DNA of 64,000 nt from an uncultured Psychroserpens sp. (GCF_947492715.1 NZ_CANLNS010000001.1:1426001-1490000), one strand, 5' to 3'. Shown: positions 9,025-18,962, counted from the first letter of the stretch. Program-made: numbers and translations. Notes: generated by a model from the sequence alone, not told the origin.

Positions 9025-10347
9025 TCAGTTATTCTCGTCTTGATTTGATGGTAAAATCCAATCGTGATGTTTAAAATGGTTCCATTTCACACTTGCTAGG
9101 TCAACTTCAGGATCAATAAGTCGCTTTAGAGGTTTGCCGTTTACACCAACAAATGCTCTAACATATACAGCAACATCAATCCCATTTTCAGCATACATTG
9201 CTTTTAAGCGTTGCGCAAATTGCCACATTACATCAGGCTTAGAACTTACTGCTCTTATTTGTTTTGAAGACAAAAAGTCTTTAAGATTTATAGGGATTAC
9301 AGTTTTAGATGCTTTGTCAACAACCCTAAAACTTGTGCTGGCACTTTTTGAACGTAACATCATTCGCCATGATAATCTGTGGCCTTCTTCTGTCCAAAGA
9401 ACGTTATCTTGAATAAAATGATGTCTTATTGGAAGCGCAATTTGAATACTAAAATAAAATATAAAAACTGCTTTAAAAATGGAGGCATATGCTGGAGTTG
9501 TTACAGCGTTTTCAGTATATATAGGTTTGTGTTTCAAAAATATCTTTTGAATAACCTTTGGTTCAAAAAAGAATACTGCAAACGACAACGATAGATATGG
9601 AAAAATACCAACTTGAAAAATAAACGAATTAAAGAGGTGAAAAAATATCGAAGCAAAGAATGCTATTTTACGCGTGCGTTTCCATAACAGCAAAGGAATA
9701 ATAAGTCCGTCAAATAAAATACCACCATAGGCAATACCATAGTGCACAAATTTTTCTTGTAATAGATTTCCAACAAGAGGATAATGTTTTTTATTATTCA
9801 TTAACAATTCAGGAACACTTAAGTCCAGCCAATCAGGATACATTTTAGCAATTGATGCGTAGGTGTATAGAATAAACAGTTGTATGATAAATATCCATCG
9901 ACACCAGTTAGGCATTGATATACTTTTTATATGAGGATGATGTTTGGCATCGATTGATGCATATTTATGAGCAGGTAAAAACACCATTATAAAACTTAAT
10001 AACATCAAAAAATAATAGTGATTATTATAAGATGATTTTTGCATTAAATACGTCCCTGACCAAAGTAGAGCAAATGTGAGCATGCTCCACCTGTATTTGT
10101 AACCTATCATCACAAATATGCCACAAAGTCCCATAATTATGTAATAGACATACATCCATTGTCCGGGAAGCGGTTGAAGCCATTCAAAACCAATAAAATT
10201 AAAAGTAAATTCAGGATCTATGAGAGTTTTCTTAAGCCAGCCTGTGAAAATAGCACCAACACTTTCGAGAAAAATTAGGGCTCCAAAGATCATTCTGAAA
10301 ACAATAAGTGAAGTGTTATCTATATGTTTAAACAAGAATTTATTCAT
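9025..10347 (-). CDS. HTTM domain membrane protein (vitamin K-dependent gamma-carboxylase-like)
   Basis: A 440-aa polytopic membrane protein. The first about 290 residues hold several hydrophobic segments in the horizontally transferred transmembrane (HTTM) arrangement shared with vitamin K-dependent gamma-carboxylases, including the characteristic YNNHYYFLMLLSFIMVFLP. The C-terminal 140 residues are soluble. Bacterial homologues are frequent in Flavobacteriia, and their substrate is unknown. It overlaps the ribF stop by 8 nt, indicating translational coupling. Confidence 0.85.
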   Translation of the reverse strand: MNKFLFKHIDNTSLIVFRMIFGALIFLESVGAIFTGWLKKTLIDPEFTFNFIGFEWLQPLPGQWMYVYYIIMGLCGIFVMIGYKYRWSMLTFALLWSGTYLMQKSSYNNHYYFLMLLSFIMVFLPAHKYASIDAKHHPHIKSISMPNWCRWIFIIQLFILYTYASIAKMYPDWLDLSVPELLMNNKKHYPLVGNLLQEKFVHYGIAYGGILFDGLIIPLLLWKRTRKIAFFASIFFHLFNSFIFQVGIFPYLSLSFAVFFFEPKVIQKIFLKHKPIYTENAVTTPAYASIFKAVFIFYFSIQIALPIRHHFIQDNVLWTEEGHRLSWRMMLRSKSASTSFRVVDKASKTVIPINLKDFLSSKQIRAVSSKPDVMWQFAQRLKAMYAENGIDVAVYVRAFVGVNGKPLKRLIDPEVDLASVKWNHFKHHDWILPSNQDENN

Positions 10348-11263
10348 TTAATCCTTTTATAAAATCTTCTGAATGCTTTTTATCTTTATTAAGTTGGAGT
10401 ATTAGTTGGTCTTTAGACTCAAACTTTTGCTCATTTCTAAGACGATGTAATAGTTCTACTTTTAATGTTCTATTATAGAGATTTTCTTCCGTATTAAAAA
10501 AGTGAACCTCAATGGATTGTTTTTTATCATTAAAAGTTGGGTTTAATCCAATATTCATCATGCCATAAACAGGTTGGTTATGCAATGTTGAACGCACAAC
10601 ATAAACACCTTGTTTAGGAATGAGTTTGTAATCTTTTTCTATAGCTAAGTTGGCTGTTGGAAAGTTTAGTGTTTTACCAATTCCTTTTCCTTTTATAACT
10701 TGTCCTGTTATAAAATAAGGGTATCCTAAATAAGCATTAGCGGTTTTTATATCGCCTTCCATTAAGGCATGTCTGATTTTTGTAGAACTAACTGCAACAT
10801 TTTTGATGTCTTGGGCAGAAATTTCTTCTACCGTAAACCCATATGCTTTGCCGTAAGTTCTAAGATCGTCAATGTTGGCAGTTCTGTTTTTTCCAAAATG
10901 ATGATCGTAACCAATAATGATATGCTTAACCTTAAGTTCATCTACAAGAATAGTTTTGACATAATCATGTGCAGAGAGATTAGCGAAATCTTTCGTAAAT
11001 TCTTTAACAATTAGGTTATCAATTCCGAAGATTTTTAGAATCTCCTGACGTTCATTTATTGTGTGCAGAAGCTGCATTTTAAAATCAGGTTGTAGTACCA
11101 TTCTTGGATGTGGAAAGAACGTAAGCACGACCGATTTTAAATTTTTGTCTTGTCCTGTTTTCACTAGGTGTTCAATTATCTTTTGATGACCTATGTGAAC
11201 ACCATCAAAAGTGCCTATAGTGATAATTGAAGAGGTATTAATTTCTGTATTTTGATTTGGCAT
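10340..11263 (-). CDS. ribF: Bifunctional riboflavin kinase / FAD synthetase
   Basis: Converts riboflavin to FMN and then FAD. The N-terminal nucleotidyltransferase domain carries GTFDGVHIGHQKI (about 18-30). The C-terminal flavokinase domain (about 185-305) begins at ITGQVIKGKGIGKTLNFPTA. The length of 307 aa is standard for prokaryotic RibF. It is the first gene of a two-gene unit with the HTTM gene. Confidence 0.97.
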   Translation of the reverse strand: MPNQNTEINTSSIITIGTFDGVHIGHQKIIEHLVKTGQDKNLKSVVLTFFPHPRMVLQPDFKMQLLHTINERQEILKIFGIDNLIVKEFTKDFANLSAHDYVKTILVDELKVKHIIIGYDHHFGKNRTANIDDLRTYGKAYGFTVEEISAQDIKNVAVSSTKIRHALMEGDIKTANAYLGYPYFITGQVIKGKGIGKTLNFPTANLAIEKDYKLIPKQGVYVVRSTLHNQPVYGMMNIGLNPTFNDKKQSIEVHFFNTEENLYNRTLKVELLHRLRNEQKFESKDQLILQLNKDKKHSEDFIKGLNE

Positions 11264-11409
11264 TGATTTTCGATCAATTTTTTGATAAAAATAACCATAA
11301 ACAACAAGGGAATGAAAAAAAAGAAAAAATTAGAGATTTATTTTATTTTAAGTGATTTTTATCAAGATTCTGACTTTGAACACCTTTTTTGTGTTAAAAT
11401 CATAAAATT

Positions 11410-11439
11410 TTGTTAATCAACACAATAATATTATGATTG
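11410..11439 (+). promoter_or_regulatory. Candidate Bacteroidota promoter for the M43-like protease
   Basis: TTG at 11410-11412, a 19-nt spacer, then TATGATTG at 11432-11439, one mismatch from the TAnnTTTG consensus. It lies 62 nt upstream of the ATG at 11502. Confidence 0.35.
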
Positions 11440-11501
11440 ATTTTCATTAGATTTGATGTCATTAATCAAAATTTTACTTTTTTTAACTAAAAAACAACTG
11501 A

Positions 11502-13556
11502 ATGAAAAAGAACTTTACTTTAAAATCAATTTTTGTAATATTCTTTCTTTTGTGTGCTGTTAATATGCAAGCCCAAGATCAAGATCGTACTTGTGGAATG
11601 CTTGAGTATATGGAAGAACAAATGCAAGATCCTGCATTTGCTAAAGAGTATGAAAAGAACCAAGCCTTATTTAAAGCTAGATTAGCTGAAGTATTGGCTC
11701 AAGGAGAATTTGCTCAGCGTGGGGCAACTATTACTATCCCAGTCGCTGTGCACTTTCCAACTGCAAATGAAGCTGATAGAGCTTGTTTAGAAGCATTGGC
11801 ACAGAATCAAATAGATATTTTAAATGCCGATTACACAGCAACCAATGCCGATAATGCGCAATGGGCCGCTGCAAGTGCATTTTATCCAGGACTAAATCTT
11901 GGATCTGCTAATATCTCTTTTTGTATTGCTGTATCTAATCATCCAGTTGGTTTAGACCCAGAACTAATAGAAGGTAATCCAGCTGTAACAATTGGATATG
12001 ATTTTGGAGGTGGAAATAATGCCGATGCAAATTGGGCTGGATATATGAACTTCGTTATAAGACCAATTGGAGCTTTAGGATTTTCTCCATTAGGAGGAAG
12101 TATTACTGCTGGTCAAGCTGTTACTATGGATGATAATGCTTTTGGATCAGGAGCAGGTTGTCCAGGTTCTGGAGTTGTACCACAAACTCCTTATAACTTA
12201 GGAAGAACAGTAACTCATGAGCTAGGACACTTCTATAACTTAAATCATACGTTTATTTCTGATGGAGCACCAGGCAATTGTGCAAATCCTGATGCTGATG
12301 GTATTGCAGATACTCCAAAAATTCCGAACAGTACCTATGGTTGCCCAGCTAATGGTAGTGTTGCTGGATGTGTTCCTGGTACCAGTTCTTTGACAATGAA
12401 TTATATGGATTATGTTAATGACGCCTGTATGTACATGTTTACCCCGCAACAAATGACAGTTGTAGATACTTATGTTGCTGGTATAGCAGCAGATTTTAAA
12501 CCAGGTGTTTGTACGCCTGCAACGCCTTCGTTTGTCATTGCAGCAGATAATAGCGAAATACTTAGTTGTCCAACTACAGACACCGAAGCTGTGTTTACAT
12601 TCTCATATACAACAATATTAGATTTTAACGAAACTGCTACATTCTCTGCTGTAGGTAATCCGGCAGGTACCACAGTTACGTTTAACCCTACGACTCGAAA
12701 TACTGATGGTAATTTTACAATGACTATCGGAAATTTACAAGCTAGTGCGCAAGGAGAATATACAATTACAGTAACAGGAACTTCTGCTTCTGAGACTAAA
12801 AATGTAGATGTTCTGTTGAAAAACACTTGTACAACAATAGTTTGTGAGTCTTACGATTCACCTCAAAACCTTGCTATCGCTATAACTGATGGTTCTGGAG
12901 GTTCTCCAGGAACACCTGTTGCTAATCATGTTATTAATATACCAGATATGGCGACAATTGAAAGTATGACTGTAAATGTAGATGTGACACATACTTATGT
13001 TTCAGATTTAGTACTTCAGTTAGTTCATCCAGATGGTACAACATTCATCAACTTATGGGAAGTAGAATGTGGTAGTGAAAATGATTTAGATATTACGTTT
13101 GATGATGCTGCTGGCGCAATAGCATGTGCAGAGCCAACAGTGGGAACATTTGCGCCATCAGGTTCATTAAGTACATTCAATGGGTTAGAAGCTCAAGGAG
13201 ATTGGACGCTTTTTGTTGCAGATTTCTTTGCTGGAGATACAGGTACACTTAATGATTGGTCAATTACAATATGTTCTGAACAAGCATTAAGCACTGAAGA
13301 GTTTGCTTTTGAAGATTTTACAATCTTCCCTAATCCTAATAAAGGTGAATTCACTGTGAAGCTAAATTCTTCTTCGGATAGCGACATCAATATTGATGTA
13401 TTTGATATAAGAGGACGAAGAATCTTTAATAATTCTTATGCAAACAATGCCGATTTTAATGAGGTTGTTAGATTGAACAATGTTCAGTCTGGAATGTATC
13501 TTGTTACTGTGAGCGATGGAAATAAGACAACAACTAAAAAAATAATTATTGAATAA
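11502..13556 (+). CDS. Secreted M43-type (pappalysin-like) zinc metalloprotease with P domain and T9SS sorting domain
   Basis: A 684-aa secreted protease with a signal peptide ending near QAQD. The catalytic domain has zinc motif H239-E-L-G-H243 with third ligand H249 and a methionine turn in TMNYMDYVNDAC, a cytophagalysin/pappalysin signature. A linker domain (about 345-440) is followed by a P/Homo B domain (about 448-580), here with a GDWTLFVADFF motif. The C-terminal type A T9SS sorting domain (FPNPNKGEF...) directs passage through the type IX system and surface attachment. It is followed by a paralogue with a nearly identical C-terminal half. Confidence 0.93.
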   Translation: MKKNFTLKSIFVIFFLLCAVNMQAQDQDRTCGMLEYMEEQMQDPAFAKEYEKNQALFKARLAEVLAQGEFAQRGATITIPVAVHFPTANEADRACLEALAQNQIDILNADYTATNADNAQWAAASAFYPGLNLGSANISFCIAVSNHPVGLDPELIEGNPAVTIGYDFGGGNNADANWAGYMNFVIRPIGALGFSPLGGSITAGQAVTMDDNAFGSGAGCPGSGVVPQTPYNLGRTVTHELGHFYNLNHTFISDGAPGNCANPDADGIADTPKIPNSTYGCPANGSVAGCVPGTSSLTMNYMDYVNDACMYMFTPQQMTVVDTYVAGIAADFKPGVCTPATPSFVIAADNSEILSCPTTDTEAVFTFSYTTILDFNETATFSAVGNPAGTTVTFNPTTRNTDGNFTMTIGNLQASAQGEYTITVTGTSASETKNVDVLLKNTCTTIVCESYDSPQNLAIAITDGSGGSPGTPVANHVINIPDMATIESMTVNVDVTHTYVSDLVLQLVHPDGTTFINLWEVECGSENDLDITFDDAAGAIACAEPTVGTFAPSGSLSTFNGLEAQGDWTLFVADFFAGDTGTLNDWSITICSEQALSTEEFAFEDFTIFPNPNKGEFTVKLNSSSDSDINIDVFDIRGRRIFNNSYANNADFNEVVRLNNVQSGMYLVTVSDGNKTTTKKIIIE

Positions 13557-13565
13557 TTCATAAGA

Positions 13566-13598
13566 AAAGAGAGGTCATGTTTTGGCCTCTCTTTTTTT
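13566..13598 (+). terminator. Rho-independent terminator
   Basis: AAGAGAGG pairs with CCTCTCTT around a TCATGTTTTGG loop, followed by a T run. It lies directly after the M43-like protease. Confidence 0.8.
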
Positions 13599-13660
13599 AT
13601 ACTTCTAAAACCACAATAGTCGAATAGTCGACTCAAACAAACAAAAAAAATCTACCACCT

Positions 13661-16426
13661 ATGAAAAAATTATCAAAACAAGTTTTGGTGACTTGTCTAT
13701 TATTTTTGGTCACCGTAATCAGCACGCAAGCTCAAGATTGGCAATTGTTAAACAATAAAAGAGGTATTGATGATGTATCTTTTGCCAACTTAGATGAGAA
13801 TAATTTTAGCGTTTTTCAATTTAATATTGAAAGTTTTAAATCAAAACTCCTTAATGCTCCTTTGAGAAATCAATCAAATGGTGTATCTAATGTTGTTATT
13901 GATTTTCCAAGTTTAGATGGCTCCTTACAACAGTATCGTGTTGTGGAGACCTCAATTTTCTCTTCTGAAGACAATGCAGCAATGCATGAAAACATTAAAA
14001 CCTATTTGGGCTCAAAAGTTGATGACCCAACTGTTAGAGTGAGGTTTAGTGTAACGCAGTTAGGTTTAAATGCTATGATTTCAAAACCTGACGAAAGCAC
14101 ATTTTTTATTCAACCTGCAACGAAGGTATCTAACGGACAGTACCTTTTGTATAATAAAAGCGCTAGAAAGAATTCTTCAGAAACATTTGAGTGTTTAACA
14201 GAAGAATTAGAAAGTTCAAATAGAACAAATGGCACTACACTTAATAGAGATGCTAATGATCAATTGTTAAGAACTTATAGAATAGCAATTTCAGTAACTC
14301 AGGAATATACCAATTTTTGGGATGATGGAAATAATGCTAATGGAAATAACAGAGCCGATGCACTAGCTCAAGTCGTATCAACACTTAATAGAACAAATGA
14401 GGTTTATGAAGTAGATATGGCAATTACTTTTGTTCTTGTAGATACAGCAGATGATCCAGCATTAGATCTAATTTATTCTCCATCGTTTCCTGATCCATAT
14501 GGAGGGGATTTAAATGGTGGTTTGCAAACTAACTTAACAGCAACTGTAGGATCAGCAGATTATGATATTGGTCATTTATTTGCTTTTGCTGGAAATAATG
14601 GTAATGCAGGTTGTATTGGTTGTGTATGCGAAAGTAACAAGGGAAGTGCTTTTTCTTCTCATTCGTTCCAAGATAATGATGGAGGACCTTACATGGCCGA
14701 CTTCTTTGATATTGATTATGTTCCTCATGAAATAGGACATCAAATGGGAGCTTTGCATACACATGCAGCGGCTGATAATAATTCTGTAAATTTCGAACCT
14801 GGAAGTGGTACTACAATTATGGGCTACGCTGGAATAACAGGAGCCAATGATGTTCAAAGTCATAGTGATCCATATTTCCATTATGGAAGTATCAATCAAA
14901 TTTTAAATAACGTTGCTACAGCACCTAACAATTGTGCGGTTACAACTGGTATTTCAAATGCACCTCCTGTATCAAATGCAGGACCAAATTATACTATTCC
15001 TAATGGTACAGCATTTATTTTGAAAGGTGATGCTACAGACCCAAATGGAAGTGATGCTTTGACCTATACTTGGGAACAAATAAATGATGGGTACACAACT
15101 CGAAATGATTTTACACCAACTCTTACGACTGGACCACTATGGAGATCTAGACCTCCAAGTACTTCACCAGATAGATATATGCCAGTTTTCTCACGTGTTT
15201 TAAACGGACAATTGACAGAATCAAATCCATTATTGTCTGCAAATAATACAACATGGGAAACAGTCTCAACAGTAGGAAGAAGTTTAACTTTTGCCTTAAC
15301 TGTAAGAGACCGATCTGAAGCAGGAGGAGTGAACCAAATGCCTCAAAGTGATTTTGATACCATGACAGTAAATGTAAGCGGTACTTCAGGTCCTTTTGAA
15401 GTAACATCTCAAGACAGTGGGGCGTTATGGACTAGTGGAACTGCCGAAATGGTTACTTGGGATGTTGCTGGAACAAATGCCAATGGTATTAATACAGCCA
15501 ACGTAAACATATTGTTGTCTACTGATGGTGGACAAAATTTTGATACCGTATTAGCGTCAAATACACCTAATGACGGTTCTGAAATGATTACAGTGCCAAA
15601 TATACCAGCACCTTACTGCCGAATTATGATCGAAGCAGTTGGTAATATTTACTACGCATTAAACAGTTCTGAATTCCCATTAGATTATGAAGTAACAACA
15701 ACATGTACACAATACGCTTCAGGTGCACTTGGGACGGCAATACCTGATGGAACTGGAGCTAACCAACCTGGAGCAGCAATAAGTAACATAATCAATATTC
15801 CAGATACTGGATCTATTGGAGAGGTTAAAGTAAACGTTGATGTTGCTCATACTTGGATTGGTGATTTAGTTGTTGGTGTTACTCATCCAAATGGAACTGC
15901 GTTAAGTACAGTTTGGAACAGAACATGTAACGGCGGAAGGGAAACAGATTTTGATGTTATTTTTGAAGACGGAGCACCTGGTGTAGCATGTGCTTCTCCT
16001 ACAACAGGAACTTATAGCCCTGCGTCTCCATTGGATGTTTTTTCTGGATTAGATAGTTCGGGTGACTGGACCATAGAGATTCAAGATTTTTTCAATGCTG
16101 ATACAGGAACACTTAACGATTGGTATATTGAAATTTGCTCTACAACAGAAACACCTTTAAGTGTTGATGAGTTTGGTGTTAATGACTTTGCTATTTATCC
16201 TAATCCAAACAATGGTGAGTTTACAATTAAATTAAATTCAACTTCAAATAAGGATATAACGGTCAACGTTGTGGACATTAGAGGAAGAAGAATTTTTAAT
16301 AATTCATACGGTAGCAATTCAGAATTCAATCAAATTATAAACCTGAATAACGTTCAATCTGGAATGTATTTAGTAACTGTAAATGATGGAGATAGAAAAG
16401 CAACTAAGAAAATAGTTATCGAATAG
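13661..16426 (+). CDS. Secreted reprolysin-like metalloprotease with P domain and T9SS sorting domain
   Basis: A 921-aa exported protease with a signal peptide ending at STQAQD. A propeptide (about 25-190) precedes the catalytic domain with zinc motif H356-E-I-G-H360-QMGAL-H366 and the turn TTIMGYAG (M12B/reprolysin-like). Next come immunoglobulin-like segments (about 425-675), a P/Homo B domain (about 680-830) and a T9SS type A sorting domain (IYPNPNNGEF). The last 75 residues closely match those of the upstream protease, with shared blocks such as DIRGRRIFNNSY and VQSGMYLVTV. It probably degrades extracellular protein. Confidence 0.93.
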   Translation: MKKLSKQVLVTCLLFLVTVISTQAQDWQLLNNKRGIDDVSFANLDENNFSVFQFNIESFKSKLLNAPLRNQSNGVSNVVIDFPSLDGSLQQYRVVETSIFSSEDNAAMHENIKTYLGSKVDDPTVRVRFSVTQLGLNAMISKPDESTFFIQPATKVSNGQYLLYNKSARKNSSETFECLTEELESSNRTNGTTLNRDANDQLLRTYRIAISVTQEYTNFWDDGNNANGNNRADALAQVVSTLNRTNEVYEVDMAITFVLVDTADDPALDLIYSPSFPDPYGGDLNGGLQTNLTATVGSADYDIGHLFAFAGNNGNAGCIGCVCESNKGSAFSSHSFQDNDGGPYMADFFDIDYVPHEIGHQMGALHTHAAADNNSVNFEPGSGTTIMGYAGITGANDVQSHSDPYFHYGSINQILNNVATAPNNCAVTTGISNAPPVSNAGPNYTIPNGTAFILKGDATDPNGSDALTYTWEQINDGYTTRNDFTPTLTTGPLWRSRPPSTSPDRYMPVFSRVLNGQLTESNPLLSANNTTWETVSTVGRSLTFALTVRDRSEAGGVNQMPQSDFDTMTVNVSGTSGPFEVTSQDSGALWTSGTAEMVTWDVAGTNANGINTANVNILLSTDGGQNFDTVLASNTPNDGSEMITVPNIPAPYCRIMIEAVGNIYYALNSSEFPLDYEVTTTCTQYASGALGTAIPDGTGANQPGAAISNIINIPDTGSIGEVKVNVDVAHTWIGDLVVGVTHPNGTALSTVWNRTCNGGRETDFDVIFEDGAPGVACASPTTGTYSPASPLDVFSGLDSSGDWTIEIQDFFNADTGTLNDWYIEICSTTETPLSVDEFGVNDFAIYPNPNNGEFTIKLNSTSNKDITVNVVDIRGRRIFNNSYGSNSEFNQIINLNNVQSGMYLVTVNDGDRKATKKIVIE

Positions 16427-16444
16427 TAATTATTGAATTTAAAT

Positions 16445-16478
16445 AAAAAAAGAGAGCTTTTAAGCTCTCTTTTTTTAT
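16445..16478. terminator. Bidirectional terminator between convergent genes
   Basis: AGAGAGCTT / AAGCTCTCT stem with an A run on the left and a T run on the right. It serves both the plus-strand protease and minus-strand pth. Confidence 0.88.
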
Positions 16479-17146
16479 TTTCCGTTAAATGTATTCATTG
16501 TGTTACTGACTCCAGCCGTTCCAAACGACTTTATGAGTTCAATAGATTTGTCAAGACGTTCTGTAATCTTTTCGTTTTCATCATCTGTCCATTCGCCTAA
16601 AACATAGTCTACTTGGCGACCTTTGCTAAAAGTATCGCTTATTCCAAACCTAAATCTATTGTATTTGGTAGTCTGTAATACATTCTGAATGTCTTTTAGT
16701 CCATTATGGCCGCCATCACTTCCTTTAGTTTTTAGCCTTAAACTACCAAAGGGAAGATTGAGATCATCGGTAACAACCAATAGGTTTTCTAATGGAATTT
16801 TCTCCTTTGTTAACCAATACTTTACAGCCTTACCACTTAGGTTCATATATGTACTAGGTTTAAGTAGGATAAAGGTTCTGCCTTTAAATTTATATGTGGT
16901 TAAGTCTCCAAGTTTTTGAGTTTCAAATTTAAGTGCTTCTTTTTCTGCAAGTGCATCTAAAATTTTGAAACCGATATTATGCCTTGTATTGGTGTATTTA
17001 TCGCCAATATTACCAAGTCCAGCGATGAGAAATTTTTTCATAGGATCTATGTCTTCAATAGTTTCTGGTATTGAATTCCAATTAAATAAATTACGTATAA
17101 ACTTCCAGATAATTAAGTAGTGTTTTTTGTAAAAATAAAAAAGCAT
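16475..17146 (-). CDS. pth: Peptidyl-tRNA hydrolase
   Basis: Recycles tRNA from prematurely released peptidyl-tRNA. The core begins MKKFLIAGLGNIG, with the catalytic histidine in NTRHNIGF and aspartate in VTDDLNLPFG. The start is uncertain. The ATG at 17146 lies inside the descending arm of the upstream rplY terminator, and its first codons are the U tract. The core ATG is at 17041. The intervening IWKFIRNLF...DPMKKFL resembles the N-terminal extension of other Flavobacteriaceae Pth proteins, so translation may begin in between, possibly at a non-ATG codon near 17110. Confidence 0.93.
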   Translation of the reverse strand: MLFYFYKKHYLIIWKFIRNLFNWNSIPETIEDIDPMKKFLIAGLGNIGDKYTNTRHNIGFKILDALAEKEALKFETQKLGDLTTYKFKGRTFILLKPSTYMNLSGKAVKYWLTKEKIPLENLLVVTDDLNLPFGSLRLKTKGSDGGHNGLKDIQNVLQTTKYNRFRFGISDTFSKGRQVDYVLGEWTDDENEKITERLDKSIELIKSFGTAGVSNTMNTFNGK

Positions 17147-17168
17147 TCTAAATAAATAGAATGCTTTT
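17135..17168 (-). terminator. Terminator of rplY (minus strand)
   Basis: A 12-bp perfect stem, AAAAGCATTCTA / TAGAATGCTTTT, with an AATAAA loop and a T-rich tail on the minus strand, 25 nt after the rplY stop. Confidence 0.85.
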
Positions 17169-17192
17169 AATAATTATAGAATAATATGTGTT

Positions 17193-17852
17193 CTATTCTT
17201 GAGCTGGTGCTTCAGCTGCTGGAGCATCTCCTCCTTCAGTTGCCGCTGCAGTTCCTTCTGCTCCTTCTTCTAACTCATCATCTTCATCTTCATCATCAAT
17301 AACAGCAGTTCTAGCTGTCTTGATTTGAACAACAACTGTGTTGTCTGAGTGTAATAAAGAATACCCTTCACCTGCTAAAGCTGTTACATATAGCTTGTTA
17401 CCAATTTTAAGAGGAGTGATATCTGCCTCTAAGAAATCTGGTAAATTTTTAGGTAAAGCTTTTACTCTTAATTTACGTCTGTTTCTACGAAGAACACCTC
17501 CATTTAAAACACCTCTAGATGTTCCAATAATATGAACTGGAATATCCATAGCAATTTCTTTGTCTTCGAATAAACGGTAGAAATCTACGTGTAAAATTTT
17601 ATCTGTTACTGGGTGAAACTGGATGTCCTGTAAAACAGCATCGAAAGTTTCGCCATTGTTTAAGGCAATCACAACTGTATGCGCATTAGGCGTGTATACA
17701 AGTTTAGAAAAAGCCAATTCTGGTGCAGAGAAATGCACGTTTTGGTCTCCTCCGTATAATACGCAAGGAACCTGACCAGCATTACGTAAGGCTTTCGTTG
17801 CCTTCTTGCCTACGCTTTCTCTTTGAGATCCATTGATTGTAATTGATTTCAT
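17193..17852 (-). CDS. rplY: 50S ribosomal protein L25/general stress protein Ctc
   Basis: A 5S rRNA-binding ribosomal protein of 219 aa. The N-terminal L25 domain (about 4-90) is followed by the C-terminal TL5/CTC beta domain (about 95-180) and an acidic, alanine-rich tail ([12 protein letters not shown] and onward) typical of Bacteroidota. It lies 25 nt downstream of prs on the same strand, a conserved prs-rplY-pth order. Confidence 0.96.
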   Translation of the reverse strand: MKSITINGSQRESVGKKATKALRNAGQVPCVLYGGDQNVHFSAPELAFSKLVYTPNAHTVVIALNNGETFDAVLQDIQFHPVTDKILHVDFYRLFEDKEIAMDIPVHIIGTSRGVLNGGVLRRNRRKLRVKALPKNLPDFLEADITPLKIGNKLYVTALAGEGYSLLHSDNTVVVQIKTARTAVIDDEDEDDELEEGAEGTAAATEGGDAPAAEAPAQE

Positions 17853-17877
17853 TGTTTGTGTTTATATTAATATTAAA

Positions 17878-18819
17878 TTACATTAAAAATTTAGAACTAA
17901 TTGATTTGTTGTAATGTACGTTTTGCATTACTTCAGCAAATAAATTAGCACAACTCAATACTCTAATCTTGTCGCTTTGTTGTTTCAAAGGAATTGTATC
18001 TGTGACAATTAATTCCTGCAATTTTGAGTTTTCAAGTCTGTTATAGGCATCTCCAGATAAAATAGGATGTGTACAAATAGCTCTTACGCTAAGTGCTCCT
18101 TTTTCTATCATTAAATCTGCCGCTTTCGTTAATGTTCCAGCCGTATCTACCATATCATCTACAAGTACAACATTTTTTCCAGTGACATCGCCAATAAGTT
18201 CCATATGAGAAATAACATTGGCTTTTGCACGTTGCTTATAACAAATTACAACATCACTTTCTAAAGCCTTAGAATAAGCATAAGCTCTTTTAGATCCTCC
18301 CATGTCTGGAGAAGCAATGGTTAAATTGTCTAAAGCAAGTGATTTTAAGTAAGGTAAAAATATTGTAGAAGCGAATAAATGATCTACAGGTTTTTCAAAA
18401 AACCCTTGAATTTGATCGGCATGCAAATCCATTGTGATAATACGTGTAGCACCAGCAACTTCAAGCATTTTTGCTACTAATTTTGCAGCAATTGGAACTC
18501 TTGGTTTGTCTTTACGATCTTGTCGAGCCCAACCAAAATAAGGTAAAACAGCAGTAATGTGTCTTGCTGATGCGCGTTTTGCGGCATCAATCATCAATAA
18601 CATTTCCATTAAGTTTTCTGGTCCTGGGTGAGTAGAACCAATAATAAAAATTCGAGTACCTCTTATAGATTCTTCATAAGAAGGTTGGAATTCACCATCA
18701 CTATATGTTGATGTAATAACATTACCAAGAGGTACACCGAAAGTCACTGCAATTTTTTCAGCAAGTTCTTTACTTTGTCCACATGCAAAAATTTTTGCTT
18801 CTGTCGCTATATTTGACAT
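17878..18819 (-). CDS. prs: Ribose-phosphate pyrophosphokinase
   Basis: Makes PRPP from ribose 5-phosphate and ATP for nucleotide, His and Trp synthesis. Signatures are the flexible-loop region LPYFGWARQDRKDKPR, the divalent-metal/ATP segment ITMDLHADQIQGFF and the PRPP loop VVLVDDMVDTAGTL. The length of 313 aa is standard. It is the first gene of the prs-rplY-pth unit. Confidence 0.98.
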   Translation of the reverse strand: MSNIATEAKIFACGQSKELAEKIAVTFGVPLGNVITSTYSDGEFQPSYEESIRGTRIFIIGSTHPGPENLMEMLLMIDAAKRASARHITAVLPYFGWARQDRKDKPRVPIAAKLVAKMLEVAGATRIITMDLHADQIQGFFEKPVDHLFASTIFLPYLKSLALDNLTIASPDMGGSKRAYAYSKALESDVVICYKQRAKANVISHMELIGDVTGKNVVLVDDMVDTAGTLTKAADLMIEKGALSVRAICTHPILSGDAYNRLENSKLQELIVTDTIPLKQQSDKIRVLSCANLFAEVMQNVHYNKSISSKFLM

Positions 18820-18868
18820 TGGTAATGAATTATTTATATTAATTAAGGCGCTTTATTTTAACGAGGTG

Positions 18869-18898
18869 CAAATTTAGGAATTTATTTGGACTGAAAAA
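18869..18898 (-). promoter_or_regulatory. prs: Candidate prs promoter
   Basis: On the minus strand, TAAATTTG (plus 18869-18876) matches the TAnnTTTG -7 element. The -33 position 19 nt upstream is TTT rather than TTG. It lies 50 nt upstream of the prs ATG. Confidence 0.4.
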
Positions 18899-18920
18899 GC
18901 ATAAAACCTACTATTTTTGA

Positions 18921-18950
18921 TTGATTGTAATAAATTATTTTATAGTTTTG
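18921..18950 (+). promoter_or_regulatory. Promoter of tRNA-Leu (Bacteroidota consensus)
   Basis: TTG at 18921-18923, a 19-nt spacer and TAGTTTTG at 18943-18950 match TTG-N19-21-TAnnTTTG exactly. The tRNA begins 13 nt further on. Confidence 0.75.
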
Positions 18951-18962
18951 CAGTCCAAAATT

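Noticed and set aside
14529-15407. Antisense frames within the reprolysin-like protease
   Set aside because: They are shadows of a long conserved gene with clear catalytic motifs on the plus strand.
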